In this document: positions 46,855-55,650 of the stretch, one piece after another
Layout: each line of letters begins with the position of its first letter
Numbering within the stretch: the first letter of the stretch is position 1
NCBI GenBank assembly: GCA_029222685.1
Contig: JARHVB010000085.1
Location: 124,001-188,000 of the forward strand
Direction of reading: 5' to 3'
Length of the DNA: 64,000 nucleotides
Origin: Terripilifer ovatus
GTDB lineage: Bacteria > Pseudomonadota > Alphaproteobacteria > Rhizobiales > Beijerinckiaceae
The notes under the pieces: model-generated
What the model saw: only the letters and a program-made list of their open reading frames with translations
What the model was told of the DNA's origin: nothing
Databases searched by the model: none
Translations under genes and position numbers: made by a program

Positions 46855-46947
46855 ATGGCCATGTCCCATGCTGCAGATGTTGGTCTGAAGACCGGCGCAA
46901 TCATCGCAGGTCTGGCAATTCTGGCGATCGGTCTTTTGATCGGCTGA
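46855..46947 (+). CDS. 30-residue single-span membrane peptide
   Basis: A short open frame, MAMSHAADVGLKTG then AIIAGLAILAIGLLIG to the stop. Eleven polar or short residues precede one hydrophobic segment that ends at the C-terminus. It has a strong ribosome site, GTGGAGGAT directly before the ATG, and a strong intrinsic terminator 27 bases after the stop. These signs together argue for a real gene although it is far too short for ordinary gene calling. Function unknown; small membrane peptides often modulate a transporter, and a TctA permease gene precedes it. Confidence 0.6.
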   Translation: MAMSHAADVGLKTGAIIAGLAILAIGLLIG

Positions 46948-46974
46948 AATTCGAAACTCGGTTGAGCTGGACGG

Positions 46975-47006
46975 GCAGGCGCTGGGGCGCCTGCTTTTTG
47001 CTTTTT
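46975..47006 (+). terminator. Strong intrinsic terminator after the 30-residue peptide
   Basis: Perfect 8-bp stem GCAGGCGC/GCGCCTGC with loop TGGG, followed by TTTTTGCTTTTT. It faces the 3' end of the intradiol dioxygenase gene on the other strand. Confidence 0.9.
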
Positions 47007-47027
47007 GGGATCCGGTTACGGGCCCTA

Positions 47028-47918
47028 TTACTTGATCGGCGGCCGCGGCAGCCGCGATTCGCCGGGCTCGATCGTGAAGTTGAAATCGAGCGAATACCAT
47101 GGGGAAGGCACGCCCGGCTCCGGAGCCGCTTCGTCATGGCGCACATAGTCGCCGACCAGGGCGCGGGTCACGCCGAATTGCGGGTCCTTGTCGAGCAGCG
47201 GGTCGTCGTGGACGTAGACCTGGGAGATGAGCGTCTTGAAGCCGGGCTTGACGATCATCACGTGCAGGTGCGCCGGCCGGTAATGCTGGCGCTGCTGGGC
47301 GCGCAGCAGATCGCCGACGACGCCTTCCACCGGCAGGGGATAGCCGGCCGGCCTCACTGAGCGAAACCAGAAACGGCCTTCCTCATTGGTCTTGAACATG
47401 CCGCGCAGGTTCCATTCCGCCTGCTCGGGGTCCTGCTGCTCGTAGAGGCCCACCGGCGACGAGTGCCAGATGTCGGCATCGGCGCCGACGACCGGATTGC
47501 CCTGCGGATCCTTCACCTGCCCATTCACGAACATCGGCGGTCCCGGGGTCGGGCTGCGCAGCAGCGTGTCGCCGTTCTCGACTCTCGGCGCATTCATCCG
47601 CCAGAACGGGCCGAGCAGATTGGCGGTCGTCTCGGTCGTGCCGTTGTTTCCATTGTTGAGCAGGCAGACCAGCGGCGACACGCCCAGCGATCCGGCGAGA
47701 ACCGAGGCCTCGTTGTGGGTGTCGCTCGATTGCTGGCCGATGGAGTTGATGATGGCGAGCGCGTTCTGGAATTCCGGCTCGGTCAGCTTCACTTCCCGCA
47801 CAAAGGAATGCAGGTGCTTGACCAGCGCGACCAGAATTTCGCGCAGACGCGGGTCAGGCGTCTTCTCCATCACCGCCAGCGCCGTTTCCGTCAGATGTTG
47901 ATGATCGCGAATGATCAT
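47028..47918 (-). CDS. Intradiol ring-cleavage dioxygenase (catechol/hydroxyquinol 1,2-dioxygenase-like)
   Basis: A 296-residue non-haem iron(III) enzyme that opens catechol-type rings between the hydroxyls. All four iron ligands are visible: Tyr159 in VGLYEQQ, Tyr213, His217 and His219 in HYRPAHLHV. An N-terminal dimerisation helix bundle (1-100) is present, as in hydroxyquinol and catechol 1,2-dioxygenases, and LLGPFWR is typical. The ATG at 47918 has TTGGAGG eight bases upstream; the TTG at 47933 is part of that site. A terminator separates it from the binding protein gene upstream. Hydroxyquinol is a likely substrate but not proven. Confidence 0.92.
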   Translation of the reverse strand: MIIRDHQHLTETALAVMEKTPDPRLREILVALVKHLHSFVREVKLTEPEFQNALAIINSIGQQSSDTHNEASVLAGSLGVSPLVCLLNNGNNGTTETTANLLGPFWRMNAPRVENGDTLLRSPTPGPPMFVNGQVKDPQGNPVVGADADIWHSSPVGLYEQQDPEQAEWNLRGMFKTNEEGRFWFRSVRPAGYPLPVEGVVGDLLRAQQRQHYRPAHLHVMIVKPGFKTLISQVYVHDDPLLDKDPQFGVTRALVGDYVRHDEAAPEPGVPSPWYSLDFNFTIEPGESRLPRPPIK

Positions 47919-47984
47919 GCGCGCCGCCTCCAAACCGGTTTCAAGTTTGGAATCGTTTTAGTGGGGCCTCTGACATCCGTCGAC

Positions 47985-48012
47985 AAAAAACGGCGGGCAA
48001 AACCTGCCGTTT
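47985..48012 (-). terminator. Intrinsic terminator after the second TctC/Bug gene
   Basis: On the minus strand a 10-bp stem AAACGGCAGG/CCCGCCGTTT with loop TTTTG is followed by a T-run (TTTTTT including the stem end), 24 bases after the stop of the binding protein gene. It isolates that gene from the dioxygenase gene. Confidence 0.8.
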
Positions 48013-48035
48013 ATGATCGCCGTCAAAAATGGCTC

Positions 48036-49010
48036 TTATTTCTTTCCAGCGGCCATGGCGGCCTTGAGAACCGGCGTCCAGCGCGCCAATTCTGATTCGA
48101 CAAGTTTCTGCAGTGCCTCGGGCGTGCGACCCGCCTTGTCGGGGATGACGCCGCCGAGTTCCAGCAGCCGGTCCTTCGTCTTTTGATCGTCGAGCGCCTT
48201 GTCGAGTGCATCGGCCAGCTTGGCGACAACGGCGGGCGGCGTGCCCTTGGGTGCGAAAATCGCATTCCAGGCGCTGACCTGATAGTCGAGGCCAAGTTCC
48301 TTGGTCGTCGGCACATCCGGCAGGGCGGGGGAGCGCTCCGGCAGGGCGATCGCATACGCTTTGATATTGCCGCCCCGGACCTGCGCCACGACATTGACGA
48401 TCTGGTCGGTCATGTAATCGACCTGACCAGAGATCATGTCGTTCAGCGCCGGGCCGGTGCCGGTATAGGGGATCATCGTCGGCTTGGTGCCGAGCACGGA
48501 GTTCAGCAGCACGCCGGTGATATGCGAAACCGAGCCGACGCCCGCGTAGGCGTGATTGGCTTTTTCTCCCTCTGCTTTCGCCCAGGCGATGAATTCCTTC
48601 AGGTCCTTGGCAGGCAGGGTCTTGCGCGCGACGATCAGGATCGGCGTGCCGGCGGCGAGCCCTATTGGAGCGAAATCCGTCGCCGGATTGTATTTCAGGT
48701 TCGGGTAGAGTGCTGGCGCCGCGCCGTGGGTTCCCATATGGCCCATCATGATCGTATAGCCGTCAGGGGTCGCAGCGGCGGCGCGCGCAATGCCGGTCGT
48801 GCCTCCGGCGCCCGCCACATTTTCCACGATGATCTGCTGGCCGATGACTCTCGACATGTGCTCGTTGACGATGCGCGCGATGATGTCCGTCGGGCCGCCG
48901 GCCGCGAACGGGACGATCATCGTGACGGACTTTGTCGGATAATTTTGCGCCAAGGCCGGGGCGATGGAGAGGCTCAGCAAGGCAGCAACTGCAGTCAGCA
49001 TACGGTTCAT
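48036..49010 (-). CDS. Tripartite tricarboxylate transporter substrate-binding protein (TctC/Bug), second copy
   Basis: A 324-residue periplasmic binding protein with a signal peptide (MNRMLTAVAALLSLSIAPAL, cut after ALAQ) and Bug motifs MIVPFAAGGPTDIIARIV and VENVAGAGGTTGIARAAA. It belongs with the TctA and TctB genes upstream at 49131-51137. It lies between two hairpins, at 49070-49096 and 47985-48012, and is therefore probably expressed as its own transcript or at a different level. Substrate unknown. Confidence 0.92.
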   Translation of the reverse strand: MNRMLTAVAALLSLSIAPALAQNYPTKSVTMIVPFAAGGPTDIIARIVNEHMSRVIGQQIIVENVAGAGGTTGIARAAAATPDGYTIMMGHMGTHGAAPALYPNLKYNPATDFAPIGLAAGTPILIVARKTLPAKDLKEFIAWAKAEGEKANHAYAGVGSVSHITGVLLNSVLGTKPTMIPYTGTGPALNDMISGQVDYMTDQIVNVVAQVRGGNIKAYAIALPERSPALPDVPTTKELGLDYQVSAWNAIFAPKGTPPAVVAKLADALDKALDDQKTKDRLLELGGVIPDKAGRTPEALQKLVESELARWTPVLKAAMAAGKK

Positions 49011-49069
49011 GACGCTATTCTTCCTCCCTCGCTCAGCCGTATGGCTTAGCCAGACATCTGCAAAATTAA

Positions 49070-49096
49070 GCCCCTTCCACCGAGGGTGGAAGGGGC
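49070..49096 (-). terminator. Perfect 12-bp hairpin between the TctA and TctC genes
   Basis: GCCCCTTCCACC and GGTGGAAGGGGC around a 3-base loop, followed on the minus strand by TTAATTTTG. It can end transcription from the TctB-TctA genes or protect an mRNA end before the binding protein gene. Confidence 0.7.
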
Positions 49097-49130
49097 AAAT
49101 CGTCGTACTACGCCTAAAGGCTAACGGAGG

Positions 49131-50630
49131 TTATTCGGTGAACACTTCCTCGCGCTGTTTGCTGAATGAAGGCAGCAAGGCGAGCAGGAGGATGACGACC
49201 GCCAGTATCAGCAGGCCCAGCGATACCGGCCGCTCGATAAAGGTGGTGAAGCTGCCGCGCGACAGGATGAGAGCCTGGCGCAGTTTCTCTTCCATCAGCT
49301 TGCCGAGCACGAAGCCGAGCAGCATCGGCGCCGGCTCGAAGCCGAACTTCAGCAGCACATAGCCGACGAAGCCGAAGAAGGCCGTGAAGAGAACATCCTC
49401 GGACGCGTTGTTGATGGAATAGATGCCGATGCAGCAGAAGATGCCGATTGCCGGAAACATCATCCGGTAGGGGACTTTCAGCAGCTTCACCCACATGCCG
49501 ACCATCGGCAGGTTGATGATGACAAGCATCAGGTTGCCGATCCACATCGAGGCGATCATGCCCCAGAACAGATCGGGGTTCTTGGTCATGACCTGCGGGC
49601 CGGGTATGATGCCGTGAATGGTCATCGCGCCGACCATCAGCGCCATCACGGCGTTGGGAGGAATGCCCAGGGTGAGCAGTGGAATGAACGACGTCTGCGC
49701 ACCGGCATTGTTCGCCGATTCGGGACCGGCGACACCCTCGATGGCGCCCTTGCCGAACCGGCTCGGGTCCTTGGCCACCTTCTTTTCGATGGCGTAGGAA
49801 GCAAACGGCCCAAGCACGGCGCCGCTGCCTGGCAGAATGCCCAGCAGGCCACCGATGAACGTGCCGCGCAACACCGGCATAATGGATTGCTTGATGTCCT
49901 CCCAGCCTGGCAGCAACCGGCCGATCTTGTTGCGCACAACATCGCGGGCCTCTGGATTCTCCAGGTTCTTGACGATTTCAGAGAAGCCGAAAATACCCAT
50001 TGCCAGTGGTGCAAAGTCGATGCCGTCGGAGAGCGACTGGATACCCAGTGTCATGCGCTCCTGGCCAGTTTCCAGATCGGTGCCGACGGTCGCCAGCAGC
50101 AGACCCAGAAGCACCATCAAGATCGCCTTGAAGATCGAACCGCGCGCCAGCACGGTCGAGAACACAAGGCCCATGACCATCAGCGAGAAATACTCGGCCG
50201 GACCGAACAATTGCGCCAGCTTGGTTAGCGGCTGGGCAAGGGCAGCAATGAACACGGTGGCAACACAGCCGGCGAAAAACGAGCCGATGGCGGCAACGCC
50301 CAGGGCAATGCCGGCACGACCCTGTTTCGCCATCTGGTGGCCATCGAGCGTGGTGACGACCGATGTCGCCTCACCCGGAATATTGACCAGAATGGCCGTG
50401 GTCGATCCGCCGTATTGGGCGCCGTAGTAGATGCCCGCAAGCATGATCAGCGCGCCTACCGGAGGCAGGCCGAAGGTAATCGGCAACAGCATCGCGATGG
50501 TGGCGACAGGACCGACACCGGGCAGCACGCCGATCAGCGTGCCGACCATACAACCGACAAAACAGAGACCGAGATTCTGCAGCGAGAGCGCGACACCGAA
50601 GCCGTGCGCGAGATTGGTAACAAGATCCAT
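49131..50630 (-). CDS. Tripartite tricarboxylate transporter permease (TctA family), second copy
   Basis: A 499-residue permease with about 11-12 membrane segments. Motifs [20 protein letters not shown] near residue 33, [20 protein letters not shown] near 70 and [20 protein letters not shown] near 300 identify it. It clearly differs from the permease at 45185, so the two systems are not a recent duplication. It follows the TctB-like gene by 12 nt. Confidence 0.95.
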   Translation of the reverse strand: MDLVTNLAHGFGVALSLQNLGLCFVGCMVGTLIGVLPGVGPVATIAMLLPITFGLPPVGALIMLAGIYYGAQYGGSTTAILVNIPGEATSVVTTLDGHQMAKQGRAGIALGVAAIGSFFAGCVATVFIAALAQPLTKLAQLFGPAEYFSLMVMGLVFSTVLARGSIFKAILMVLLGLLLATVGTDLETGQERMTLGIQSLSDGIDFAPLAMGIFGFSEIVKNLENPEARDVVRNKIGRLLPGWEDIKQSIMPVLRGTFIGGLLGILPGSGAVLGPFASYAIEKKVAKDPSRFGKGAIEGVAGPESANNAGAQTSFIPLLTLGIPPNAVMALMVGAMTIHGIIPGPQVMTKNPDLFWGMIASMWIGNLMLVIINLPMVGMWVKLLKVPYRMMFPAIGIFCCIGIYSINNASEDVLFTAFFGFVGYVLLKFGFEPAPMLLGFVLGKLMEEKLRQALILSRGSFTTFIERPVSLGLLILAVVILLLALLPSFSKQREEVFTE

Positions 50631-50642
50631 GACACGCCCTGC

Positions 50643-51137
50643 CTAGAAGAAAGTGAAAATCGGAATCGGAAGCTGCAGGGCCGTCTTGAAAAGAAAGATA
50701 CAGCCGATTGTCATGCAGATCGAGAAGATGATCGATTCTTTCCAATAGAACTCGTCGCTGCCCATCGAGGCAAAAATCATCGAGGCGGGTCCGGCGATAG
50801 CCAGACCTGCGGTTCGGATCAGCAAGGCGAATACGATGACGCCGCCGAGGACGAAAAACGGTCCCCGCAAATGCCAAGTCTCCTGCCGCGCAGTGCCATC
50901 GCGCAATCCGAGGAGAACAAGAATAATTCCGCCAACAGCCAACAGCACGGCAATCGTAACCGGCAGCATGCCGGGGCCCATCGCCCGCAAACTACCTAAG
51001 GGTAAAGGAAACGCCTTCCAGTAGAAAAACGCCGCCACCGCGATCAGAAATAAGCCGCCGCAAAGGTCCTGCGAGACATTGTACGTTTTATTCGGCGAAC
51101 CTGCCGGTCCGCTGCCAGTCGTGCTGCTATCAGTCAT
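50643..51137 (-). CDS. Tripartite tricarboxylate transporter small membrane subunit (TctB family), second copy
   Basis: A 164-residue protein with about four hydrophobic segments (CGGLFLIAVAAFFYWKAFPL; MLPVTIAVLLAVGGIILVLL; FVLGGVIVFALLIRTAGLAI; SICMTIGCIFLFKTALQLPI). The ATG at 51137 (MTDSSTTGSG) is chosen because the frame beyond is not TctB-like. It starts the B-A unit of the second transporter, 209 nt after the dienelactone hydrolase stop. Confidence 0.88.
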   Translation of the reverse strand: MTDSSTTGSGPAGSPNKTYNVSQDLCGGLFLIAVAAFFYWKAFPLPLGSLRAMGPGMLPVTIAVLLAVGGIILVLLGLRDGTARQETWHLRGPFFVLGGVIVFALLIRTAGLAIAGPASMIFASMGSDEFYWKESIIFSICMTIGCIFLFKTALQLPIPIFTFF

Positions 51138-51290
51138 TGCTTGTCCACCCCTGCGCACCCGCCCGGTTCCCTCCCTCGACGGGATGCGTCCCGCAATCAT
51201 AGGGGGAGAGATGACCGAGGCCAACGCAAATTGTCATGAGACCGTAAGATTCTGAGCCACCTGGGCGGCGGTCGTGTTTGCAGTGCAGGA

Positions 51291-51331
51291 AAAAAGGGAA
51301 CGGACCTATGAGGTTCATGAGGCCCGTTCCC
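51291..51331 (-). terminator. Intrinsic terminator after the dienelactone hydrolase gene
   Basis: On the minus strand the outer stem GGGAACGG/CCGTTCCC encloses an inner imperfect stem (CCTCATGA/TCATAGG) and is followed by TTTTTT. It lies 16 bases after the stop at 51347, so the hydrolase and the TctB gene have separate transcripts. Confidence 0.88.
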
Positions 51332-51346
51332 GATTTGCGAGATCCG

Positions 51347-52018
51347 TTATAGCTGCTTGGCGAAGAAGTCCAGCGTGCGTGTGCGGGCAAGGTCCGCCGC
51401 TTCCTTCTGGAAACTGGCGCGCTCGTCGCAATTGAAGCCATGGCCCGCGCCAGGATAGACGTAGACGGGCACATCCGGGAACGCCGCCTTGATCTTTTCC
51501 ACGTCGGTCAGCGGAATGCCGTGATCGTTCTCGCCGAAATGCAGAATGACCGGTGCAGCAGGCTTCAGGTCAAGCATGGAGCCGGCGATCTGGCCGCCAT
51601 AATAGCCCGCAGCGGCCGCGACACCGGGAATCTTGCAAGCGGCAGCGAAGGTCAGCGAGCCGCCCCAGCAATACCCAACAACTCCAACCTTGCCGGCACT
51701 CTTCACGTGGTCGACGGCTGCCTCAATATCGAGCAATGTCTTCGGGAGTTCCGTCTTGGCGCGGATTTCCATGCCTTTTTTCGGATCATCGCCCGTATAG
51801 CCCAGTTCCACATCCGGTTCGACGCGATCATACAGCGCCGGCGCGATCGCCAGATAGCCGTTGGAGGCATAGAGGTCGGCGGTCTTGCGGATGTGCTGAT
51901 TGGCGCCGAAGATCTCCTGCAGCACGACCACGGCGCCTTTCGCCGTTCCCGCCGGCTTAGCTACATAGGCGCCGATTTTCTGGCCGTCCTTGCAGGTCAG
52001 AGTAATATGTTCTCCCAT
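51347..52018 (-). CDS. Dienelactone hydrolase family protein
   Basis: A 223-residue alpha/beta hydrolase. The triad characteristic of dienelactone hydrolase is visible: Cys117 in GYCWGG, Asp165 in GENDHGIP and His193 in GAGHGF, with Glu35 in LQEIFG as in the classical enzyme. It would hydrolyse dienelactone to maleylacetate in chlorocatechol or hydroxyquinol-type routes. With the intradiol dioxygenase nearby this is plausible; other lactones or esters are possible. The ATG at 52018 starts MGEHITLTCKDG. It is monocistronic, ending in a strong terminator. Confidence 0.92.
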   Translation of the reverse strand: MGEHITLTCKDGQKIGAYVAKPAGTAKGAVVVLQEIFGANQHIRKTADLYASNGYLAIAPALYDRVEPDVELGYTGDDPKKGMEIRAKTELPKTLLDIEAAVDHVKSAGKVGVVGYCWGGSLTFAAACKIPGVAAAAGYYGGQIAGSMLDLKPAAPVILHFGENDHGIPLTDVEKIKAAFPDVPVYVYPGAGHGFNCDERASFQKEAADLARTRTLDFFAKQL

Positions 52019-52192
52019 GATGCCCTCTTGTTGTGGTGAATGCCTTAGGTGAATGGCTTGCCCGCCGCCGGTGGGCGGAAAGTCGCGCGCATAAAAGTAC
52101 ATCCAAGCCTTGGACGCCAGCGATTTCTAAGGCAAAGCTCCTATGATTGTCGCCGGTGAAGATCAAGCCTGGCCGGGCCAGGAACCGGCAGC

Positions 52193-53725
52193 CTAGTCGG
52201 CGATGGCATGGCTTGCCGCGGGCGCCGCGCCCCTCGCAGGGCGGCGCATGAAAATCAGCAGTATTGCCGGAGGAATGCACACCGCCGCCATCAGCAGGAA
52301 ATCCTGTGAATAGGCGATGATCGTGGCCTGCCGCGTCACTTCCGCGTTGAGCGCCGAGCGTCCGTTTAGCGTCGCCGCGTTCCAGAACAGGTAGGCGCCG
52401 CCGGTCTGCATCATGCGGTTGAACGGCGTCAGCGTTTCGCCGATACGCGCATGGGCGAGCTGCGCGGCGTTGGACAGAACGAATGTCGTGACCGAGACGC
52501 CGACCGCGCTGCCGACATTGCGCACCAGGCTGAACAGGGCCGCGCCGTCGGTCCGGTATTGCGGGGGCATCGTCGCGAACGCCAGAACCTGCAACGGCAC
52601 GAAGATGAAGCCGAGCGCGAATCCCTGCACGATGGTGACCCAGATGACCGTGAATGTGTCGATGTCCGGAGTCCATGTCGACATCTGCACCATGCCGAAG
52701 ATGAGAATGCAGAAACCCGTCAGGATCATCAGCCTGGGATCGGCCCGGTCGGCAAGCCGGCCGGCGATCATCATCGAGAGCATTGTTCCGGCGCCGCGCG
52801 GCGCCAGCAGGATGCCGGCGTCGAGCACAGAATAGCCGCCCAGCGTCTGCAGATAGATGCCCAGCAACACGACGCTGGACACCAGCACCATGCCGATGAT
52901 GCACATGATCATTAGGCCAATGGTGAAATTCGAATTCTTGAACACGCCGGCGGGGATGAACGGTTTGTCGGCGAGCCAGACATGAACGGCGAACAGATAG
53001 AGGCCCAGACAGGCGATGACCGCCTCGGCGATAATTTCAAGCGACGAGAACCATTCGTTCTGCGCGCCGCGGTCGAGCATCAGTTGCAGCGCGCTTAAGC
53101 CGACGGCCAGCACCGCGAAGCCGGTCCAGTCGAATTTCAACGAGGCGTCGGCAGGCGGCGATTTGAGAAACGTCCAGAGGCCGGACACGGCGGCAATGCC
53201 CACCGGCAGATTGATGAAGAAAACATAGCGCCAGTCATAGGCATCGGTCAGGTAGCCGCCCAGCGTCGGCCCGATGATCGGACCCACCATCACGCCCATG
53301 CCCCACATGGCCATGGCGGCGCCGCGCTCTTGCGGCGGATAGAGATCCATCATGATGGACTGCGACAGGGGCACGATGGCAGCACCCGTCATGCCCTGGA
53401 TAACCCGATACAGGATGATCTGGTCCAGCGATTGCGCCAGGCCGCACATCACCGATGCCAGCGTGAAGCCGGTGAGGCAGAAGGTGAAGAAATTTTTTCG
53501 TCCGAAGCGCGTCGATAGCCAGCCGACCGGCGCCGTCATCACGGCAGTTGCAATGATATAGGAGGTCAGCACCCAGGTGATCTGATCCGCCGTCGCCGAC
53601 AGCGATCCTTGCATGTGCGGCAGCGCCACGTTTGCAATGGTCGTGTCCAGCGTCTGCATCAGCGTCGCGGCAATCGTCGAAGCGACGATGATGCCGCGAT
53701 GCGGAACAGGAGTGAATGTCGCCAT
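52193..53725 (-). CDS. DHA2 family MFS multidrug efflux permease (EmrB-like)
   Basis: A 510-residue inner-membrane antiporter with 14 predicted segments. Family motifs: LDTTIANVALPHMQGSL near residue 26 (motif D1), WLSTRFGRKNFF near 68 (motif A) and GPIIGPTLGGYLTD near 150 (motif C of exporters). It works with the HlyD-type adaptor encoded 36 nt upstream to expel drugs or toxic organics, probably with an outer-membrane channel encoded elsewhere. Last gene of the marR-hlyD-emrB operon. Confidence 0.94.
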   Translation of the reverse strand: MATFTPVPHRGIIVASTIAATLMQTLDTTIANVALPHMQGSLSATADQITWVLTSYIIATAVMTAPVGWLSTRFGRKNFFTFCLTGFTLASVMCGLAQSLDQIILYRVIQGMTGAAIVPLSQSIMMDLYPPQERGAAMAMWGMGVMVGPIIGPTLGGYLTDAYDWRYVFFINLPVGIAAVSGLWTFLKSPPADASLKFDWTGFAVLAVGLSALQLMLDRGAQNEWFSSLEIIAEAVIACLGLYLFAVHVWLADKPFIPAGVFKNSNFTIGLMIMCIIGMVLVSSVVLLGIYLQTLGGYSVLDAGILLAPRGAGTMLSMMIAGRLADRADPRLMILTGFCILIFGMVQMSTWTPDIDTFTVIWVTIVQGFALGFIFVPLQVLAFATMPPQYRTDGAALFSLVRNVGSAVGVSVTTFVLSNAAQLAHARIGETLTPFNRMMQTGGAYLFWNAATLNGRSALNAEVTRQATIIAYSQDFLLMAAVCIPPAILLIFMRRPARGAAPAASHAIAD

Positions 53726-53761
53726 GAACCAACTCTATCGGGACAACTCTATCAAACAGAT

Positions 53762-55069
53762 CTATTCCGCACTGGTCTTCTTGGCGCCCAGGCCGACAAG
53801 CTGCAGCAGGTCGTTGACCGAACGCACGTTGCCCGTGTCGATGTCGACCGTGACGCTCATGCCCGAACGCAGTTCCGGATCGGTCGGCTTGCGGTCGATG
53901 GCGATGCGAATGGGCACGCGCTGCACGATCTTGACCCAGTTGCCGCCGGCGTTCTGCGCCGGGAGGATGGAGAACTCCGAGCCCGTCGCCGGGAAGATCG
54001 TCGCCACATGACCCTTCCAGACATGGCCGGGATAGGCGTCGACGGTGAACTCGACCGGATTGTCAGCCTTGATGTTGGTGAGGTCGGTTTCCTTGACGTT
54101 GGCTTCGATCCACAGGCGTTCGTCGGACACCAGGCCGACAGCGCCGGTATTCGTCAGCGCAGCCGTCTGCGACACCAGGTAAGTGCCGACCTGCAATTGC
54201 TCGACGGCGGTGACGATGCCGCTGAAGGGCGCCCGGACGATCGTTCTGTTGAGCAGCCGCACGGCTTCGTCGGCCTGAACCTGGGCTTGCGCGACCTGCG
54301 GATTTTTCTCGATCGGCCCATCGATATCGCCGCCGAGCCGGGTGCGCGCCACCATCGCCTGCTGTTTGAGCGACGATAGCCGGCTCTGCTCGGCAGCCAG
54401 GGTGTAGCGGGTCTGGTCGAACTGGACCCGGGTCCCGGCATTGATCTTTACCAGCGCCGCTGCGCGGTCGTAAGCGACCTGGGCCAGGTTCACCATCGCC
54501 TCTTCTGCGGTGATGTCGGTCTGCAGGCGGATATAATCCTGGCGCAGCGCCTGGATGTTCAGTTTCGCCTGCTCAAGCTGCGCGCGCGCCGAATCGACGG
54601 CGTTCTGGAATTGCTGGCGGTCGAGCGAAAACAGAACGTCGCCGGCCTTGACCCGCTGCCCTTGCTTGACGTCGACGTTCGCCACCATTCCCGACACGTC
54701 GGTGGAGACCATGAGCTTCGCCGCCTTGATATAGGCGTCGTCGGTCGAAATGATCCGTCCGCCGCGCAGCCACAGGGTTGCCGAGATCACGGCAACCGCG
54801 ATGATCGCGCCGAGCATGAGGACGGCGCGCAGCGAGCCGCGGCCGTTGCGCGTGGAGGGCGGCGCTGGCGGCTGCTCTGCAGTCTGTTCCGGCGTGATAG
54901 GCGCGTTGCGGCTGGTCGCGTCGGCCCGCACGGGTTCGCTTGGCGGCGCGTCTTCCTTGGCCTCGCGCAATTCGACGACTTTGCCAGTAGAATCCCGGCC
55001 GGCAGGATCACGGTTGGCTGCATCGCGGTCGATGGGATCGCGCTGGGAATTTTCACGTATCATGGACAT
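53762..55069 (-). CDS. HlyD family efflux periplasmic adaptor (EmrA-like)
   Basis: A 435-residue membrane-fusion protein. A long acidic cytoplasmic N-terminus (about 75 residues) is followed by one membrane segment (VLMLGAIIAVAVISATLWL), a biotinyl-lipoyl-like half (VDVKQGQRVKAGDVLFSLD), a coiled-coil hairpin and the second half (RAPFSGIVTAVEQLQVGTYL). It bridges the EmrB-like permease and an outer-membrane channel. It starts 3 nt after the marR-type gene stop. Confidence 0.93.
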   Translation of the reverse strand: MSMIRENSQRDPIDRDAANRDPAGRDSTGKVVELREAKEDAPPSEPVRADATSRNAPITPEQTAEQPPAPPSTRNGRGSLRAVLMLGAIIAVAVISATLWLRGGRIISTDDAYIKAAKLMVSTDVSGMVANVDVKQGQRVKAGDVLFSLDRQQFQNAVDSARAQLEQAKLNIQALRQDYIRLQTDITAEEAMVNLAQVAYDRAAALVKINAGTRVQFDQTRYTLAAEQSRLSSLKQQAMVARTRLGGDIDGPIEKNPQVAQAQVQADEAVRLLNRTIVRAPFSGIVTAVEQLQVGTYLVSQTAALTNTGAVGLVSDERLWIEANVKETDLTNIKADNPVEFTVDAYPGHVWKGHVATIFPATGSEFSILPAQNAGGNWVKIVQRVPIRIAIDRKPTDPELRSGMSVTVDIDTGNVRSVNDLLQLVGLGAKKTSAE

Positions 55070-55072
55070 ATT

Positions 55073-55522
55073 TTATCCCAATTTCCGGGACGTTGCCGGC
55101 TCCTCGACCAAGTGCGACTTGATCTTGGCAAGAGCTTCGGTCAGCGCGGTAAGAGCCGGTTGCCCGAGAATATCGGCGAACTGTTCATTGAGACTGGTGC
55201 GGTAGGCCTGAATTTGCTCCAGCACCGGCGCGGCGGCGCTGGTCAGATGCAGGCGGCGGATGCGGCGATCCCTGGGATCGTTGCGGCGCTCGAGGATGCC
55301 GCGCGCCTCGAGCCGGTCGACGAGCCGCCCGACCGTGATCGGTTCGACCTCGACCAAAGCGGCGAGCTCATTCTGCGAAAGGCCAGGACGCATTTCGACC
55401 CAGGCCAGGATTACCCATTGCGCCCGTGTCATACCCATCAACCGGGCGTTCTGATCCGCACGGGTGCGCATGATGCGCGCCACGTCGTACAAGAGGAAAA
55501 GCGGCTCGTTTTCAAGCGTCAT
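55073..55522 (-). CDS. MarR family transcriptional regulator
   Basis: A 149-residue winged-helix regulator. The recognition part is LSQNELAALVEVEPITVGRLVDRLEARG and the wing DPRDRRIRRLHLT, both typical of MarR. It is the first gene of an efflux operon and is expected to repress it until an effector binds. The ATG at 55522 is preferred over a TTG at 55531; neither has a strong ribosome site. Repeated AACTTT motifs lie just upstream. Confidence 0.92.
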   Translation of the reverse strand: MTLENEPLFLLYDVARIMRTRADQNARLMGMTRAQWVILAWVEMRPGLSQNELAALVEVEPITVGRLVDRLEARGILERRNDPRDRRIRRLHLTSAAAPVLEQIQAYRTSLNEQFADILGQPALTALTEALAKIKSHLVEEPATSRKLG

Positions 55523-55529
55523 GGCAGAC

Positions 55530-55552
55530 AACTTTGCAAATAACTTTCAACG
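55530..55552. promoter_or_regulatory. Direct AACTTT repeats upstream of marR, possible operator
   Basis: AACTTTGCAAAT followed by AACTTTCAACG gives two similar half-elements 12 bases apart, about one helical turn, immediately before the marR start. The region between marR and glk also contains TATAAT at 55572-55577. Autoregulation by the MarR protein is the simplest reading, not shown. Confidence 0.35.
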
Positions 55553-55650
55553 TCAGCACTATATCGCACGTTATAATAACACAAACAGCTAAATTCTTTC
55601 TGACCCGCCCCGGGCAGGCAACCGTATAGCGATCCGCAAACTTATCGGGC

